From an uncultured bacterium (GTDB lineage Bacteria; Bacillota; Clostridia; Lachnospirales; Lachnospiraceae): a stretch of 64,000 bases of DNA. Below, one piece after another: positions 1 through 9,063 of the stretch. The stretch spans positions 1-64,000 of the forward strand of contig CANCXX010000005.1 in assembly GCA_947381965.1 (NCBI GenBank). The letters run 5' to 3'. The position numbers and the translations under genes were made by a program. Below the pieces are notes generated by a model. That model was not told where the DNA came from, did no database searches, and saw only the letters and a list, made by a program, of their open reading frames with translations. Every line of letters begins with the position of its first letter. The first letter of the stretch is position 1.

Positions 1-182
1 AAAATTCTGTCTGTAGACAGCCAGTATTTTCTCTGGGCGCCTGTCCAGGCGTCTGTTGATTTTAAAGTTCCACAGCCGCCCATCCAAGTACCAATACCGT
101 TAGACCAATTCCTGTCTGATATCAGCCAGTAATTGTTCTGGGTACTTGTCTGGGCGTCTGCTGGCTTTATTTTTTTGTAGAA
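1..182 (-). other. Stop-free reading frame with a 35-codon internal repeat, running off the window
   Basis: On the minus strand one frame stays open from the stop at 183-185 to the window edge, but it has no convincing start codon or ribosome site. Two copies of a unit lie 105 bases apart (beginning at 7 and 112 on the plus strand) and, read in this frame, both contain Tyr-Trp-Leu followed by Ser and Asp-Arg. Because 105 is a multiple of three, the repeat is in frame. This could be the end of a repeat protein whose 5' part has decayed, or a non-coding tandem repeat. The coding status is unsure. Confidence 0.3.
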
Positions 183-200
183 TTATATCTTGATAATTTT

Positions 201-1601
201 CTATGAAAATTTCATATCATTTGTAAGTCCTTCGCGGGCAAGCATGGTTTTCAGAACCTGGGCGTCTGTGGTGGCATCAAATACGGCATCCTGAAACAGA
301 TTGTTTAAAAGCTCTGTAAATGCCTGATTGATGGTATCCAGCGTATTTTCAATTTCTGCTTTGGCGGCGATGATGTCTTCGCCAGGAGCGCTTACCCTGT
401 CAAATTCTTCATATGCTTCCACCAGTTTTAAAGTGGTGGGCAGGTAATAGTCCATTAGTTTGTGCATACGGTGCATTTGCTCCGGGTGCTCCCGGACACT
501 GTCAAAGATATCCTTTAAAAGACCTTCCAGACGGGAAAGCTTGGCTGATATAATTTCTCCGGGAATACGTTCGTTTAAAGCATTCAGCTTGCTGATACAT
601 TCCATACCCTCCGCTATCATGGCATTTAACTCCGCTTCCTGCTCCCTGGATATTTCCGGCGGGGAATTGTCTTCTTTTGCAGGGGAGGGATTTTCCTGTA
701 TGGGGGTCTGTTTTTCCGCAAGTTCCATCAGTCTGTGATTTTCCTCCGTTTCCAGGTATTGCCTGTAAACGGCATCGTTTAACATAAGGCATGTCTTTTT
801 TTCATCCAGATGGCCTTCAGGGAACATGCCAAGATGAAGCATTTTCTGAAGATCTCTGATAACATACCGGACCTTCCGCCCGGTGCCTCTTGCCAGCTTT
901 TCAATGTCGCCATACATTTTCCAGTCGCACAGCTGGAGGTACCTCTCTGCACGTTTCAAGCGGCCTTTTTGCATGATTCCAAACTGAATCATACCAAAAA
1001 AAACAAGCAGAAAAACAAAATTGACAATCCATCCTGCCACACTGACGGTTGCGCCGGCAAACATAAGCATCAGATGGATGCAAGTAAAAAGTCCTGTGAT
1101 TCCAAGTCCGATTCCGCCAAAGACCTGATACAAAACATTGGATACATTACCAATCCTTTTAAATTTAACAGGGGGAAGCTTTGCCTTTTGTACTGGAGGC
1201 GCTTTTTTGCGGCGGGCTGGTTCCTGCGGACAGGTCTGCGGGCCTTCTCCCCGCCGGGGCTGGGCCTGATAGCGGTGCATATGTCTTTGCCAGTTTTGCT
1301 CCTGCTGCCGCAGCTTTTCCCGTGCACGCTCCTGGGCCTTCTGCCAGGGAGGAATGTTAGTGGACTTTTCAGAATAATCCCCCTCGGCATACCCTGCTGT
1401 CTGGCCGGGCGGGGGATTGGTCTGTGTATTTTCACCAAATGAGATATGTTTCTCAACTTCTTTTCCAACTTCGTTTAATGTATTTGTTACTGTCTGGGAA
1501 ACCAGAGAGTTTAAATTGCTGAAATTCCCGCTTTTAAGGGCTTCCGACAATGCGTCCTTGATTTGCTCCCCGGTGCTGTTCCAACTCTGATTGTCGCTCA
1601 T
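201..1601 (-). CDS. XpaC-like (5-bromo-4-chloroindolyl phosphate hydrolysis family) membrane protein
   Basis: The 466-residue protein has a charged, Gln/Pro-rich N-terminal part (about 1-145), two hydrophobic segments (about 155-210) and a soluble C-terminal half. The part from about residue 215 on, with the KLARGTGRKVRYVIRDLQKM stretch, a following Gly-Met-Phe-Pro-Glu-Gly-His and a Leu-Asn-Asp-Ala-Val-Tyr segment, is what I recognise as the XpaC / 5-bromo-4-chloroindolyl phosphate hydrolysis family. The biochemical role of that family is poorly defined, and in many Clostridia members sit with stress genes. The ATG at 1601 has an AAGAGG ribosome site upstream and a divergent promoter. No partner gene lies downstream inside the window. 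Confidence 0.7.
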   Translation of the reverse strand: MSDNQSWNSTGEQIKDALSEALKSGNFSNLNSLVSQTVTNTLNEVGKEVEKHISFGENTQTNPPPGQTAGYAEGDYSEKSTNIPPWQKAQERAREKLRQQEQNWQRHMHRYQAQPRRGEGPQTCPQEPARRKKAPPVQKAKLPPVKFKRIGNVSNVLYQVFGGIGLGITGLFTCIHLMLMFAGATVSVAGWIVNFVFLLVFFGMIQFGIMQKGRLKRAERYLQLCDWKMYGDIEKLARGTGRKVRYVIRDLQKMLHLGMFPEGHLDEKKTCLMLNDAVYRQYLETEENHRLMELAEKQTPIQENPSPAKEDNSPPEISREQEAELNAMIAEGMECISKLNALNERIPGEIISAKLSRLEGLLKDIFDSVREHPEQMHRMHKLMDYYLPTTLKLVEAYEEFDRVSAPGEDIIAAKAEIENTLDTINQAFTELLNNLFQDAVFDATTDAQVLKTMLAREGLTNDMKFS

Positions 1602-1650
1602 AATGTAAAACCTCTTGCTATCCTTCGCATATAAATTTTCTCATAGACCT

Positions 1651-1679
1651 ATTATCACACATTAGACACTGCACCGCAA
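1651..1679 (-). promoter_or_regulatory. Sigma-A-type promoter for the XpaC-like gene
   Basis: Read on the minus strand, a TTGCGG box (1674-1679) and a GATAAT box (1651-1656) are separated by 17 bases. The start codon at 1601 lies about 50 bases downstream. The promoter is divergent from that of the phosphorylase gene. Confidence 0.55.
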
Positions 1680-1721
1680 TAAATTTCTTGTCATTAATGA
1701 AATAAGATATGGGCATAAATC

Positions 1722-1750
1722 TTGTGGATTTTAGTTATGTGTAGTATAAT
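1722..1750 (+). promoter_or_regulatory. Sigma-A-type promoter for glycogen phosphorylase
   Basis: TTGTGG (1722-1727) and a perfect TATAAT (1745-1750) are 17 bases apart, and the gene starts at 1799 behind a GGAGG site at 1784-1788. Confidence 0.65.
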
Positions 1751-1798
1751 AAACCGGAAAATGCTTATACAGGCAGATGAATTGGAGGAAAAGAAGAG

Positions 1799-4312
1799 AT
1801 GATAGCCAAAAAAGCGACAATGCCAGTATCACCGACTTTTGATAAGGACTTGTTTAAAAGAAGTGTGCTTTACAATGTGAAAACCCTTTATAGAAAGACC
1901 CTGGAGGAAGCCAGTCAGCAGCAGATTTTTCAGGCAGTTGCCTATGCAATCAAAGATGCAGTGGTTGACAATTGGCTAACTTCCCAGAAAGAATATGACA
2001 AACAGGACCCTAAAATGGTGTACTATCTGTCTATGGAATTTCTTATGGGACGTGCCCTTGGCAACAATATTATCAACCTGCAGGCGTATCAGCCTGTAAA
2101 GGAAGCAATGGAAGAACTTGGGCTGGATTTGAACGTGGTTGAGGATCAGGAGCCGGATGCGGCCCTTGGCAATGGCGGTCTTGGAAGACTGGCAGCCTGC
2201 TTTTTGGATTCTCTTGCAACTTTAGGATATCCGGCATATGGCTGTGGGATCAGATACCGTTATGGTATGTTCAAACAGCAGATTAGAGACGGTTATCAGG
2301 TGGAGGTGCCGGATAATTGGCTGGTAGATGGCAATCCCTTTGAGCTGCGCAGGCCGGAATATGCCAAAGAGATTAAGTTTGGCGGATATGTAAGCGTGCA
2401 TATTGATGAAAATGGAAGAAGCAACTTTACCCAGGAGGGATATCAGAGCGTAAGGGCGATTCCCTATGATCTTCCCATTGTGGGCTATGGCAACGGTATT
2501 GTTAATACCCTGCGTATCTGGGATGCGGAAGCGGTAGAGTGCTTTAAGCTGGACTCTTTTGACAAGGGCGATTACCACAAGGCAGTGGAACAGGAAAATC
2601 TTGCCAGAAATATTGTGGAAGTTCTTTATCCCAATGACAATCACTATGCAGGAAAAGAGCTTCGGTTAAAACAGCAGTATTTCTTTATTTCCGCTTCCGT
2701 ACAGGAGGCAGTGGCCAAATACATGAGAAATCATGATGACATTAAAAAGTTCTATGAAAAAGTAACATTCCAGTTAAATGATACCCATCCCACTGTGGCA
2801 ATTGCGGAGCTGATGAGAATTCTTATGGACGAGCATTACCTTACATGGGACGAGGCGTGGCAGGTTACTACCAAAACCTGTGCGTACACCAATCATACGA
2901 TTATGGCGGAAGCGCTGGAAAAATGGCCGATTGAGTTATTCTCAAGGCTGCTTCCAAGAATTTACCAGATTATAGAGGAAATCAACCGCAGATTCATCCT
3001 TAAAATACAGGAAATGTATCCTGGCAATCAGGAGAAAATCCGCAAGATGGCAATTATCTATGATGGTCAGGTAAAGATGGCCCATCTTGCAATTGCAACC
3101 GGTTATTCGGTAAATGGCGTTGCAAGGCTCCATACAGAAATTTTAAAGAAACAGGAGCTTAAAGATTTCTATGAGATGATGCCGGAGAAGTTCAATAACA
3201 AAACAAACGGAATTACCCAGAGACGCTTTTTACTGCATGGCAATCCGCTTTTGGCAGATTGGGTGACAGACCATATTGGAAGCGAATGGATTACGGATCT
3301 TCCACAGATTAACAAGATAAAAATTTATGCAGATGATGCAAAGGCACAGCAGGAGTTTATGAACATTAAGTATCAGAACAAGGTCCGTCTGGCTGATTAC
3401 ATTATGAAGCATAACGGAATTGAAGTGGATCCCCGTTCCATTTTCGACGTACAGGTTAAGAGACTTCATGAATATAAACGCCAGCTGCTGAATATCCTTC
3501 ATGTAATGTACCTTTACAATCAGCTGAAGGACAACCCGGATCTGGATTTTTATCCCAGAACTTTTATCTTCGGGGCGAAGGCAGCAGCAGGATACTATAA
3601 CGCCAAAATGACCATTAAGTTGATTAACGCTGTGGCAAAGGTCGTAAACAATGACCCTGCTATAAAGGGAAAAATTAAGGTAGTGTTTATTGAGGATTAC
3701 AGGGTATCCAATGCGGAGCTTATTTTTGCGGCAGCAGATGTGTCCGAGCAGATTTCCACTGCAAGTAAGGAAGCATCCGGCACTGGCAATATGAAATTTA
3801 TGTTAAATGGTGCCCTTACCATTGGAACCATGGATGGCGCCAATGTGGAAATTGTTGAAGAAGTGGGGGAAGAAAACGCATTTATTTTTGGACTTTCTTC
3901 CGATGAAGTTATCAAATATGAGAACTATGGGGGCTATGACCCTACAGAAATTTTCAACAATGATCCGGATGTGAGAAGAGTGCTGATGCAGCTGATTAAC
4001 GGAACCTATGCGCCTAATGATCCGGACAGATTCAGAACCCTTTATAACTCACTGCTTAATACCAAAAGCACATCTAAGGCTGATACTTACTTTATATTGA
4101 AGGACTTTAAAGCATACGCAGAGGCACACAAGAAAGTGGAAGCCGCTTACCGTGATGAAAAAGGATGGGCTAGAAGCGCTATTTTAAATGTGGCATGCAG
4201 CGGTAAGTTTACCTCCGACAGAACCATTCAGGAATATGTGGACGAAATCTGGCATTTGGATAAGGTGGTATTGCCGAAGAGAAAAGAGACAGAAAAAGCA
4301 AAAGAAGAATAG
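1799..4312 (+). CDS. glgP: Glycogen/starch/alpha-glucan phosphorylase
   Basis: This enzyme releases glucose-1-phosphate from the non-reducing ends of glycogen or maltodextrin using phosphate and PLP, in the cytoplasm. At 837 residues it has the usual family length. The PLP-lysine region near residue 660 (EASGTGNMKF followed by NGALTIGTMDGAN) is intact, as are the active-site stretches EDQEPDAALGNGGLGRLAACFLD-like (near 120-145, seen here as two blocks) and LNDTHPT near 328. The ATG at 1799 has GGAGG ten bases upstream. It has its own promoter and a strong terminator, so it appears monocistronic. No other glycogen gene lies beside it, which is common in Clostridia. Confidence 0.96.
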   Translation: MIAKKATMPVSPTFDKDLFKRSVLYNVKTLYRKTLEEASQQQIFQAVAYAIKDAVVDNWLTSQKEYDKQDPKMVYYLSMEFLMGRALGNNIINLQAYQPVKEAMEELGLDLNVVEDQEPDAALGNGGLGRLAACFLDSLATLGYPAYGCGIRYRYGMFKQQIRDGYQVEVPDNWLVDGNPFELRRPEYAKEIKFGGYVSVHIDENGRSNFTQEGYQSVRAIPYDLPIVGYGNGIVNTLRIWDAEAVECFKLDSFDKGDYHKAVEQENLARNIVEVLYPNDNHYAGKELRLKQQYFFISASVQEAVAKYMRNHDDIKKFYEKVTFQLNDTHPTVAIAELMRILMDEHYLTWDEAWQVTTKTCAYTNHTIMAEALEKWPIELFSRLLPRIYQIIEEINRRFILKIQEMYPGNQEKIRKMAIIYDGQVKMAHLAIATGYSVNGVARLHTEILKKQELKDFYEMMPEKFNNKTNGITQRRFLLHGNPLLADWVTDHIGSEWITDLPQINKIKIYADDAKAQQEFMNIKYQNKVRLADYIMKHNGIEVDPRSIFDVQVKRLHEYKRQLLNILHVMYLYNQLKDNPDLDFYPRTFIFGAKAAAGYYNAKMTIKLINAVAKVVNNDPAIKGKIKVVFIEDYRVSNAELIFAAADVSEQISTASKEASGTGNMKFMLNGALTIGTMDGANVEIVEEVGEENAFIFGLSSDEVIKYENYGGYDPTEIFNNDPDVRRVLMQLINGTYAPNDPDRFRTLYNSLLNTKSTSKADTYFILKDFKAYAEAHKKVEAAYRDEKGWARSAILNVACSGKFTSDRTIQEYVDEIWHLDKVVLPKRKETEKAKEE

Positions 4313-4330
4313 AAATACAAAAATAGAAAT

Positions 4331-4368
4331 AAAAAAGAAGAGACGGGTAAACCGTTTCTTCTTTTTTT
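4331..4368 (+). terminator. Rho-independent terminator after glgP
   Basis: An A-rich GAAGAGACGG arm (to 4346) pairs with CCGTTTCTTC (from 4352), with one G-T wobble, followed by seven T residues at 4362-4368. It lies 19 bases after the stop codon. Confidence 0.85.
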
Positions 4369-4374
4369 CGTACA

Positions 4375-4556
4375 CTAGAGCGTGTTTGAAAAATCATTTC
4401 CAACATCTGCACGCCCCACTTTGCGCGATATTTGCGCCAAATTCAGGTTACATAGCCCGCTATGCGCCCTTCATTTGGCACAAATCTCCCACAAATTGTG
4501 ACGCACATCTGCTGGGAAGCATTTTTCAGACACGCTCTAGAGCGTGTTTGAAAAAT
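4375..4556. repeat. Palindromic MITE-like element with 20-bp terminal inverted repeats plus an extra end copy
   Basis: The 20-base end at 4375-4394 (beginning CTAGAGCGTGTTTG) recurs inverted at 4521-4540 with one mismatch, and again in direct orientation at 4537-4556, overlapping by four bases. Inside are further dyads: CATAGC..GCTATG near the centre, flanked by TTTGCGCCAAA and a near-complement, so the whole 166-base element could fold into one long hairpin. There is no open frame of note. The 4,313-4,734 gap holds this element, the terminator before it and the promoter after it. Confidence 0.75.
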
Positions 4557-4630
4557 TTTGTATCAGCTGTTTCCGTATGGAAGAAGCTCAATGCTCTTGT
4601 TTACAATCTAAATAATATTTTTTGCGTGAT

Positions 4631-4659
4631 TTTACAAACCAGTAAAAGTACGGTATACT
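4631..4659 (+). promoter_or_regulatory. Sigma-A-type promoter for the tcdA-like operon
   Basis: TTTACA (4631-4636) and TATACT (4654-4659) are exactly 17 bases apart, 75 bases before the start codon at 4735. Confidence 0.65.
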
Positions 4660-4734
4660 TTAAGTATAGCGAACGGTAAAAATTTTATATATGGCGTTCA
4701 CTGCAATATGTAATGGCAAAACCAGGAGGAGAAT

Positions 4735-5508
4735 ATGCCGGAACAGTTTTCAAGGACGGAATTATTATTTGGTAAGGAGGCTGTACGACGAATTCAGCGT
4801 GCAAGAGTGGCGGTATTCGGCATTGGCGGTGTGGGAAGCTATACGCTGGAAGCGCTGGTAAGAAGCGGTGTTGGCACTATTGATATTATAGATAATGATA
4901 AGATCTGTCTGTCCAACTTAAACAGGCAGCTGATTGCCACCCACAAGACATTAGGCCAGTATAAGGTGGATGCGGCTGAACAGAGGATGAAGGAAATTAA
5001 TCCTGATGTGGTGGTTTATAAATATTATACTTTTTATTTGCCGGAAACGGCCGGACAGTTTGATTTCACAAAGTATGATTATGTGGTGGATGCCATTGAC
5101 ACCATTTCAGGAAAAATAGCCCTTGTTTTGCAGGCAAAGGAAGCAGGGATTCCCATTATCAGTTCTATGGGAGCAGGCAACAAGGCGGATCCTGCAGCTT
5201 TTCAGGTGGCGGATATTTATCAGACATCTGTGTGTCCGCTGGCAAAAGTAATGCGCAGGGAGTTAAAAAAACGCGGTGTAGAAAAGCTAAAGGTGGTTTA
5301 TTCAAAAGAACCGGCGCTTACGCCGGCAGAAGATGGGGAAGCTGATTACGGGGATGACGCAGACAGAAGCAGGGAAGAGGGGAAGAGACAGATTAGACGG
5401 CGTCAGATACCGGGAAGCAACGCCTTTGTCCCATCAGTTGCGGGGCTGATAATGGCAGGGGAAGTGATAAAGGACCTGGCGGGGATTGGAGCGCCGGCGC
5501 TTTTGTAA
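4735..5508 (+). CDS. tcdA: tRNA threonylcarbamoyladenosine dehydratase (ThiF/E1-like)
   Basis: TcdA (CsdL) is an ATP-dependent cytoplasmic enzyme that cyclises N6-threonylcarbamoyladenosine at position 37 of tRNAs. The 257-residue protein begins with the family's FGKEAVRRIQ-type segment, then the Rossmann nucleotide loop GIGGVGS near residues 29-35, the acidic IDIIDNDKI strand and the LNRQLIAT motif that places the ATP, as in E1-like enzymes. The C-terminal part ends in the usual hydrophobic helix (PSVAGLIMAGEVIKDL). A GGAGG-type site precedes the ATG. The GGDEF gene follows after 40 bases, suggesting co-transcription from the promoter at 4631. Confidence 0.9.
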   Translation: MPEQFSRTELLFGKEAVRRIQRARVAVFGIGGVGSYTLEALVRSGVGTIDIIDNDKICLSNLNRQLIATHKTLGQYKVDAAEQRMKEINPDVVVYKYYTFYLPETAGQFDFTKYDYVVDAIDTISGKIALVLQAKEAGIPIISSMGAGNKADPAAFQVADIYQTSVCPLAKVMRRELKKRGVEKLKVVYSKEPALTPAEDGEADYGDDADRSREEGKRQIRRRQIPGSNAFVPSVAGLIMAGEVIKDLAGIGAPALL

Positions 5509-5548
5509 TAGGCCGGGTAAGCTGTAACAACAGAAGGAGTACGTAATT

Positions 5549-7471
5549 ATGTTAAATATAAGAGAAATCATTGTAAGATATCTTCGGATGACTACTGCGG
5601 TTATGGCTTTACTTATTATTATTTTTTCTATTGTTCTTCAGGTGAACCGTGAGCAGCAGCTTAACTGGATTTCAACCCAAAGCATATTTCTTCAGGTGGA
5701 ACATCTGCTTAGTGAAAATGCAAAGGAGCTTGATGAAATCCGCATGGATTACAGCAGGGCTTGCCTGAATAATGCTGAGACGATAGCTTATATTATCCAG
5801 AATACTCCCAAAGCCCTTGACAGGGTGGATGAACTGCGGCATATTGCCAGGTTTACGGATGTGGATGAAATTCACCTTTTTAATACGGATGGAATTATTT
5901 ATAATGGGACACATCCTGAATATTATCATATGAGCGTTGATGACGGGCAGCAAATTGGTTTTTTTAAGCAGATGCTGGAGAACAAATCTATAAAACTGGT
6001 TCAGCCTATCACGCCGAATACTGCAATTGGCGACTTTATTCAGTATTCCGCAGTGTGGAGCCCTAATGGAGAGTTTTTTGTACAGGTGGGAATGAAGCAG
6101 GAAAATGTCCTGAAAGTAACGAAGAAAAATGACCTTTCTTATATTTTTTCTCTGCTTAAGGTGAACAGCAGCGTGGATTTGTATGCTGTTGATAAAGAAA
6201 AGGGTATGGTTGTGGGGGCAACCGCTTCAGAAAATACAGGAAGAATGCTTGACGATATTGGGATTCCCCTTGAAAAAGCAATATCGCATCCTGGCGGTTT
6301 TCACGCATGGGTTAATGGAAAACCGGCCTTTTGTATATTTGCTGACTGTGGTACTAATTATATTGGACGGGTTATTCCATTTAATGTAATGTATAGGAAT
6401 GTAATAACTATAACACTAATGCTGGCGGCGGGGATAATTGCCATTGCAGTTATACTGGTGGCGGCAGTGACCCGCTTTTTAAACAAAGAAATCATTGCAG
6501 GAATTGAAAGCGTTAATACCAGCCTTACGGAAATTTCGGAGGGAAATCTGGACGCCCGTGTGAATGTTTGTTCATGTATTGAGTTTTCTGAATTGTCAGG
6601 ATATATAAATGATATGATAACCTCATTGCTGTCAAGTACAGAGAAAATTTCCTATGTTCTTAACAAAACGGACCTGCAAATTGGTGTGTATGAATATAAT
6701 AAAAAAATGAAAACGGTACGGCATACAGAAAAGGTGGCAAAAATTTTAGACTGCGATGCTGGGGAAATTTCCAGAATTACTGCAGACAGTATGTTGTTTA
6801 AAGAGTATCTTGCGGCAAAGATTTTTGATAAAGTAAGCGAAGAAGAGAACATTTACCGTCTGTATGATAACGGGGAAAAGTATGTAAAACATGAAGAATT
6901 TATATTTGGCAACAGTATTCTGGGGATTCTTATGGATGTGACCGGGGAGTATAACCGCCGCAGGCAGCTAGAAATGGAACGCGATATGGACATGCTTACA
7001 GGACTGTATAACCGGAGGGGACTGGAGGGCCGGGTCAATGTGCTGTCAGCCTGTCCGGACAAGCTTAAGCACGGGGCGTTGGTGATGATTGATGCAGACG
7101 GTTTAAAGAAAATTAATGATCAATACGGCCATGATGCAGGTGATGCGTATCTTAAAGGTATTGGAGACGCGATCCGGTTATTCAATTCAAAAGACAGCAT
7201 TTGCGCACGCTGGGGCGGCGATGAGTTTGTAATGTTTTTATATAACTTTGAGAGTGATGCGCAGGTGGACGAACAAATCCAAAGGCTTGCCCAGGTGCGA
7301 CAGAACGTGAAAGTAGCTGTCAGCGACAGTCACATGGTTAATGTGAATTTTTCTTTTGGGGTTAGCAGACTAAACAGAGGTCAGGACTTTCAGACGCTGC
7401 TTAAAGAGGCTGACGAGAAGATGTACGAAAGCAAACGGGAACGCAAACAATGCAGAGAGGCAGGAAAATAA
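5549..7471 (+). CDS. Membrane-bound diguanylate cyclase with sensor ectodomain, HAMP and GGDEF
   Basis: The 640-residue protein has a transmembrane segment near residues 13-33, an extracytoplasmic sensor domain of about 245 residues, and a second transmembrane segment near 283-305. These are followed by a HAMP-like linker with the EISEGNLDARV signature, a PAS-like region (about 370-465) and a GGDEF domain from about 470. The catalytic GGDEF motif (about 556-560, RWGGDEFVMF) is intact, so cyclic-di-GMP synthesis is plausible. The LTGLYNRRGL and DADGLKKINDQYGHDAGD motifs also fit. No EAL domain is present. An AGAAGGAG site precedes the ATG. It could affect surface-glycan genes further along, but nothing in the sequence links them. 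Confidence 0.88.
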   Translation: MLNIREIIVRYLRMTTAVMALLIIIFSIVLQVNREQQLNWISTQSIFLQVEHLLSENAKELDEIRMDYSRACLNNAETIAYIIQNTPKALDRVDELRHIARFTDVDEIHLFNTDGIIYNGTHPEYYHMSVDDGQQIGFFKQMLENKSIKLVQPITPNTAIGDFIQYSAVWSPNGEFFVQVGMKQENVLKVTKKNDLSYIFSLLKVNSSVDLYAVDKEKGMVVGATASENTGRMLDDIGIPLEKAISHPGGFHAWVNGKPAFCIFADCGTNYIGRVIPFNVMYRNVITITLMLAAGIIAIAVILVAAVTRFLNKEIIAGIESVNTSLTEISEGNLDARVNVCSCIEFSELSGYINDMITSLLSSTEKISYVLNKTDLQIGVYEYNKKMKTVRHTEKVAKILDCDAGEISRITADSMLFKEYLAAKIFDKVSEEENIYRLYDNGEKYVKHEEFIFGNSILGILMDVTGEYNRRRQLEMERDMDMLTGLYNRRGLEGRVNVLSACPDKLKHGALVMIDADGLKKINDQYGHDAGDAYLKGIGDAIRLFNSKDSICARWGGDEFVMFLYNFESDAQVDEQIQRLAQVRQNVKVAVSDSHMVNVNFSFGVSRLNRGQDFQTLLKEADEKMYESKRERKQCREAGK

Positions 7472-7558
7472 AAAGAAGGGATACAGTGATAAAATTTTCA
7501 CAGGCAAACATGCGCGCATGCCTTAACTTTGGGGCAGAGCAGAAATGGAGGGAAATCT

Positions 7559-9034
7559 ATGCTGAAAAATTTTGTTTTTACAAACAAGCCGGAAGAGGAT
7601 GAATTAAAAGAAAGATTAAAAGCGGCAAGGGAAAAGCTTTTTAAGCAGCAGACCCAGCTGAAAGAGCACAAGGTTCCGGTGCTTGTATTAATGGAAGGCT
7701 GGGGAACCGCAGGAAAGGGAAGCGTTATCGGCCATATTATCCAGAACATTGACCCAAGATTTTTTAAGGTGGCAACTACAGACCAGCCTACAGAGGAGGA
7801 GAATAGGAAGCCTTTTCTTTATCGGTACTTTGCAAGGCTGCCAGAGGCAGGTAAATTCATGATTCTGGATTCAGGCTGGATGGAAGAAGTAACCAGAAAG
7901 TGTCTCCATGGGGAAATGGACAAAAAGACTTATGACCAGAGGATAAGCAGTATTAAAAGATTTGAAAGGCAGCTGACAGATAATGGTTATCTGGTAATGA
8001 AGTTTTTCTGCCATATCAGTGAAAAAGAGCAGAAAAAGCGGATAGAGGGGCTGATTACGGATATAGATACCAGATGGCGTGTGAACGGGCATGACAAGTG
8101 GCAGAATCATCATTATAAAAAATGTATGGATGTGTTTGACCGTTATATGGAAGATACCAATACACCTTCCGCACCATGGTATATTGTCGATTCCAAGTCA
8201 AGAAAATGGGCGGAGCTGCAGATTTTGGAAACCCTTACCCAGGGAATAGAGATAGCGCTGCAGAATAAGAGTCTGGCAGTGCCGCTTTTGCAGAATGTGT
8301 TTCCGCTGAAGAAAATGCCAAAGCTGGCGGAAATACCTTTGGATGTTTATTTGGAGGAGAGAGAATATAAGGAAGAGCTTGACAGACTGCAAAAGCATCT
8401 GGGGGAACTTCACAACCGGCTCTATCGGAAAAAGATTCCTGTTGTAATTGCCTATGAAGGCTGGGATGCGGCAGGAAAAGGCGGTAATATTAAGCGTATT
8501 ACCGGGGCTCTTGATCCAAGGGGGTATGAAGTGCACCCCATTGCAAGCCCGGAGCCCCATGAAAAAGCAAGGCATTATCTGTGGCGTTTTTGGACAAGAC
8601 TCCCCAAAACCGGACACATTGCAATCTTTGACAGAAGCTGGTACGGGCGTGTGATGGTGGAACGTCTTGAGGGCTTTTGCAGTGAAAACGACTGGAAAAG
8701 AGCCTATAATGAAATTAATGAATTTGAGAAGGAGCTTCACGACTGGGGAGCGGTAATTATTAAATTCTGGGTACAGATAGATAAAGATACCCAGCTTGCC
8801 CGGTTTACAGACAGGCAGAATACGCCGGAAAAGCAGTGGAAAATTACGGAAGAAGACTGGCGCAACCGTGAGAAGTGGGACGATTACGAGACTGCTGTTA
8901 ATGAAATGATTCAAAAGACCAGCACCACGTATGCGCCGTGGTATGTTCTGGAGTCTGTGGATAAAAAATATGCCAGAATTAAGGCCCTTCGGATAGTTAT
9001 AGAAGAATTGGAAAAAGCGCTTGGATGTGATTAG
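7559..9034 (+). CDS. pap: Two-domain PPK2 family protein (polyphosphate:AMP phosphotransferase type)
   Basis: PAP enzymes phosphorylate AMP to ADP with polyphosphate and carry two fused PPK2 modules. Both are visible: an N-terminal P-loop EGWGTAGKG near residue 46 and a C-terminal P-loop EGWDAAGKGG near residue 300. The C-terminal module has the full Walker-B/lid motif FDRSWYGRVMVERLEGF, whereas the corresponding N-terminal segment reads LDSGWMEEVTRKCL, so activity probably resides in the C-terminal half. The ATG at 7559 is preferred because TGGAGGG lies six bases upstream; an upstream in-frame TTG at 7529 has no such site. It lies 87 bases after the GGDEF gene on the same strand. Confidence 0.88.
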   Translation: MLKNFVFTNKPEEDELKERLKAAREKLFKQQTQLKEHKVPVLVLMEGWGTAGKGSVIGHIIQNIDPRFFKVATTDQPTEEENRKPFLYRYFARLPEAGKFMILDSGWMEEVTRKCLHGEMDKKTYDQRISSIKRFERQLTDNGYLVMKFFCHISEKEQKKRIEGLITDIDTRWRVNGHDKWQNHHYKKCMDVFDRYMEDTNTPSAPWYIVDSKSRKWAELQILETLTQGIEIALQNKSLAVPLLQNVFPLKKMPKLAEIPLDVYLEEREYKEELDRLQKHLGELHNRLYRKKIPVVIAYEGWDAAGKGGNIKRITGALDPRGYEVHPIASPEPHEKARHYLWRFWTRLPKTGHIAIFDRSWYGRVMVERLEGFCSENDWKRAYNEINEFEKELHDWGAVIIKFWVQIDKDTQLARFTDRQNTPEKQWKITEEDWRNREKWDDYETAVNEMIQKTSTTYAPWYVLESVDKKYARIKALRIVIEELEKALGCD

Positions 9035-9063
9035 TAAAAGGAGAGGGATGCTGAGAGCCATGT

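Noticed and set aside
810-1442. Long plus-strand frame opposite the XpaC-like gene
   Set aside because: No ribosome site, low-complexity and basic text, and it lies antisense to a gene with clear family features.
4188-4679. Plus-strand frame running from the phosphorylase end through the terminator and the palindromic element
   Set aside because: It overlaps glgP, crosses a terminator and a repeat, and its text is translated hairpin sequence.
8198-9061. 287-codon minus-strand frame within the PPK2 gene
   Set aside because: Shadow of a well-supported gene with P-loops; no start signals.
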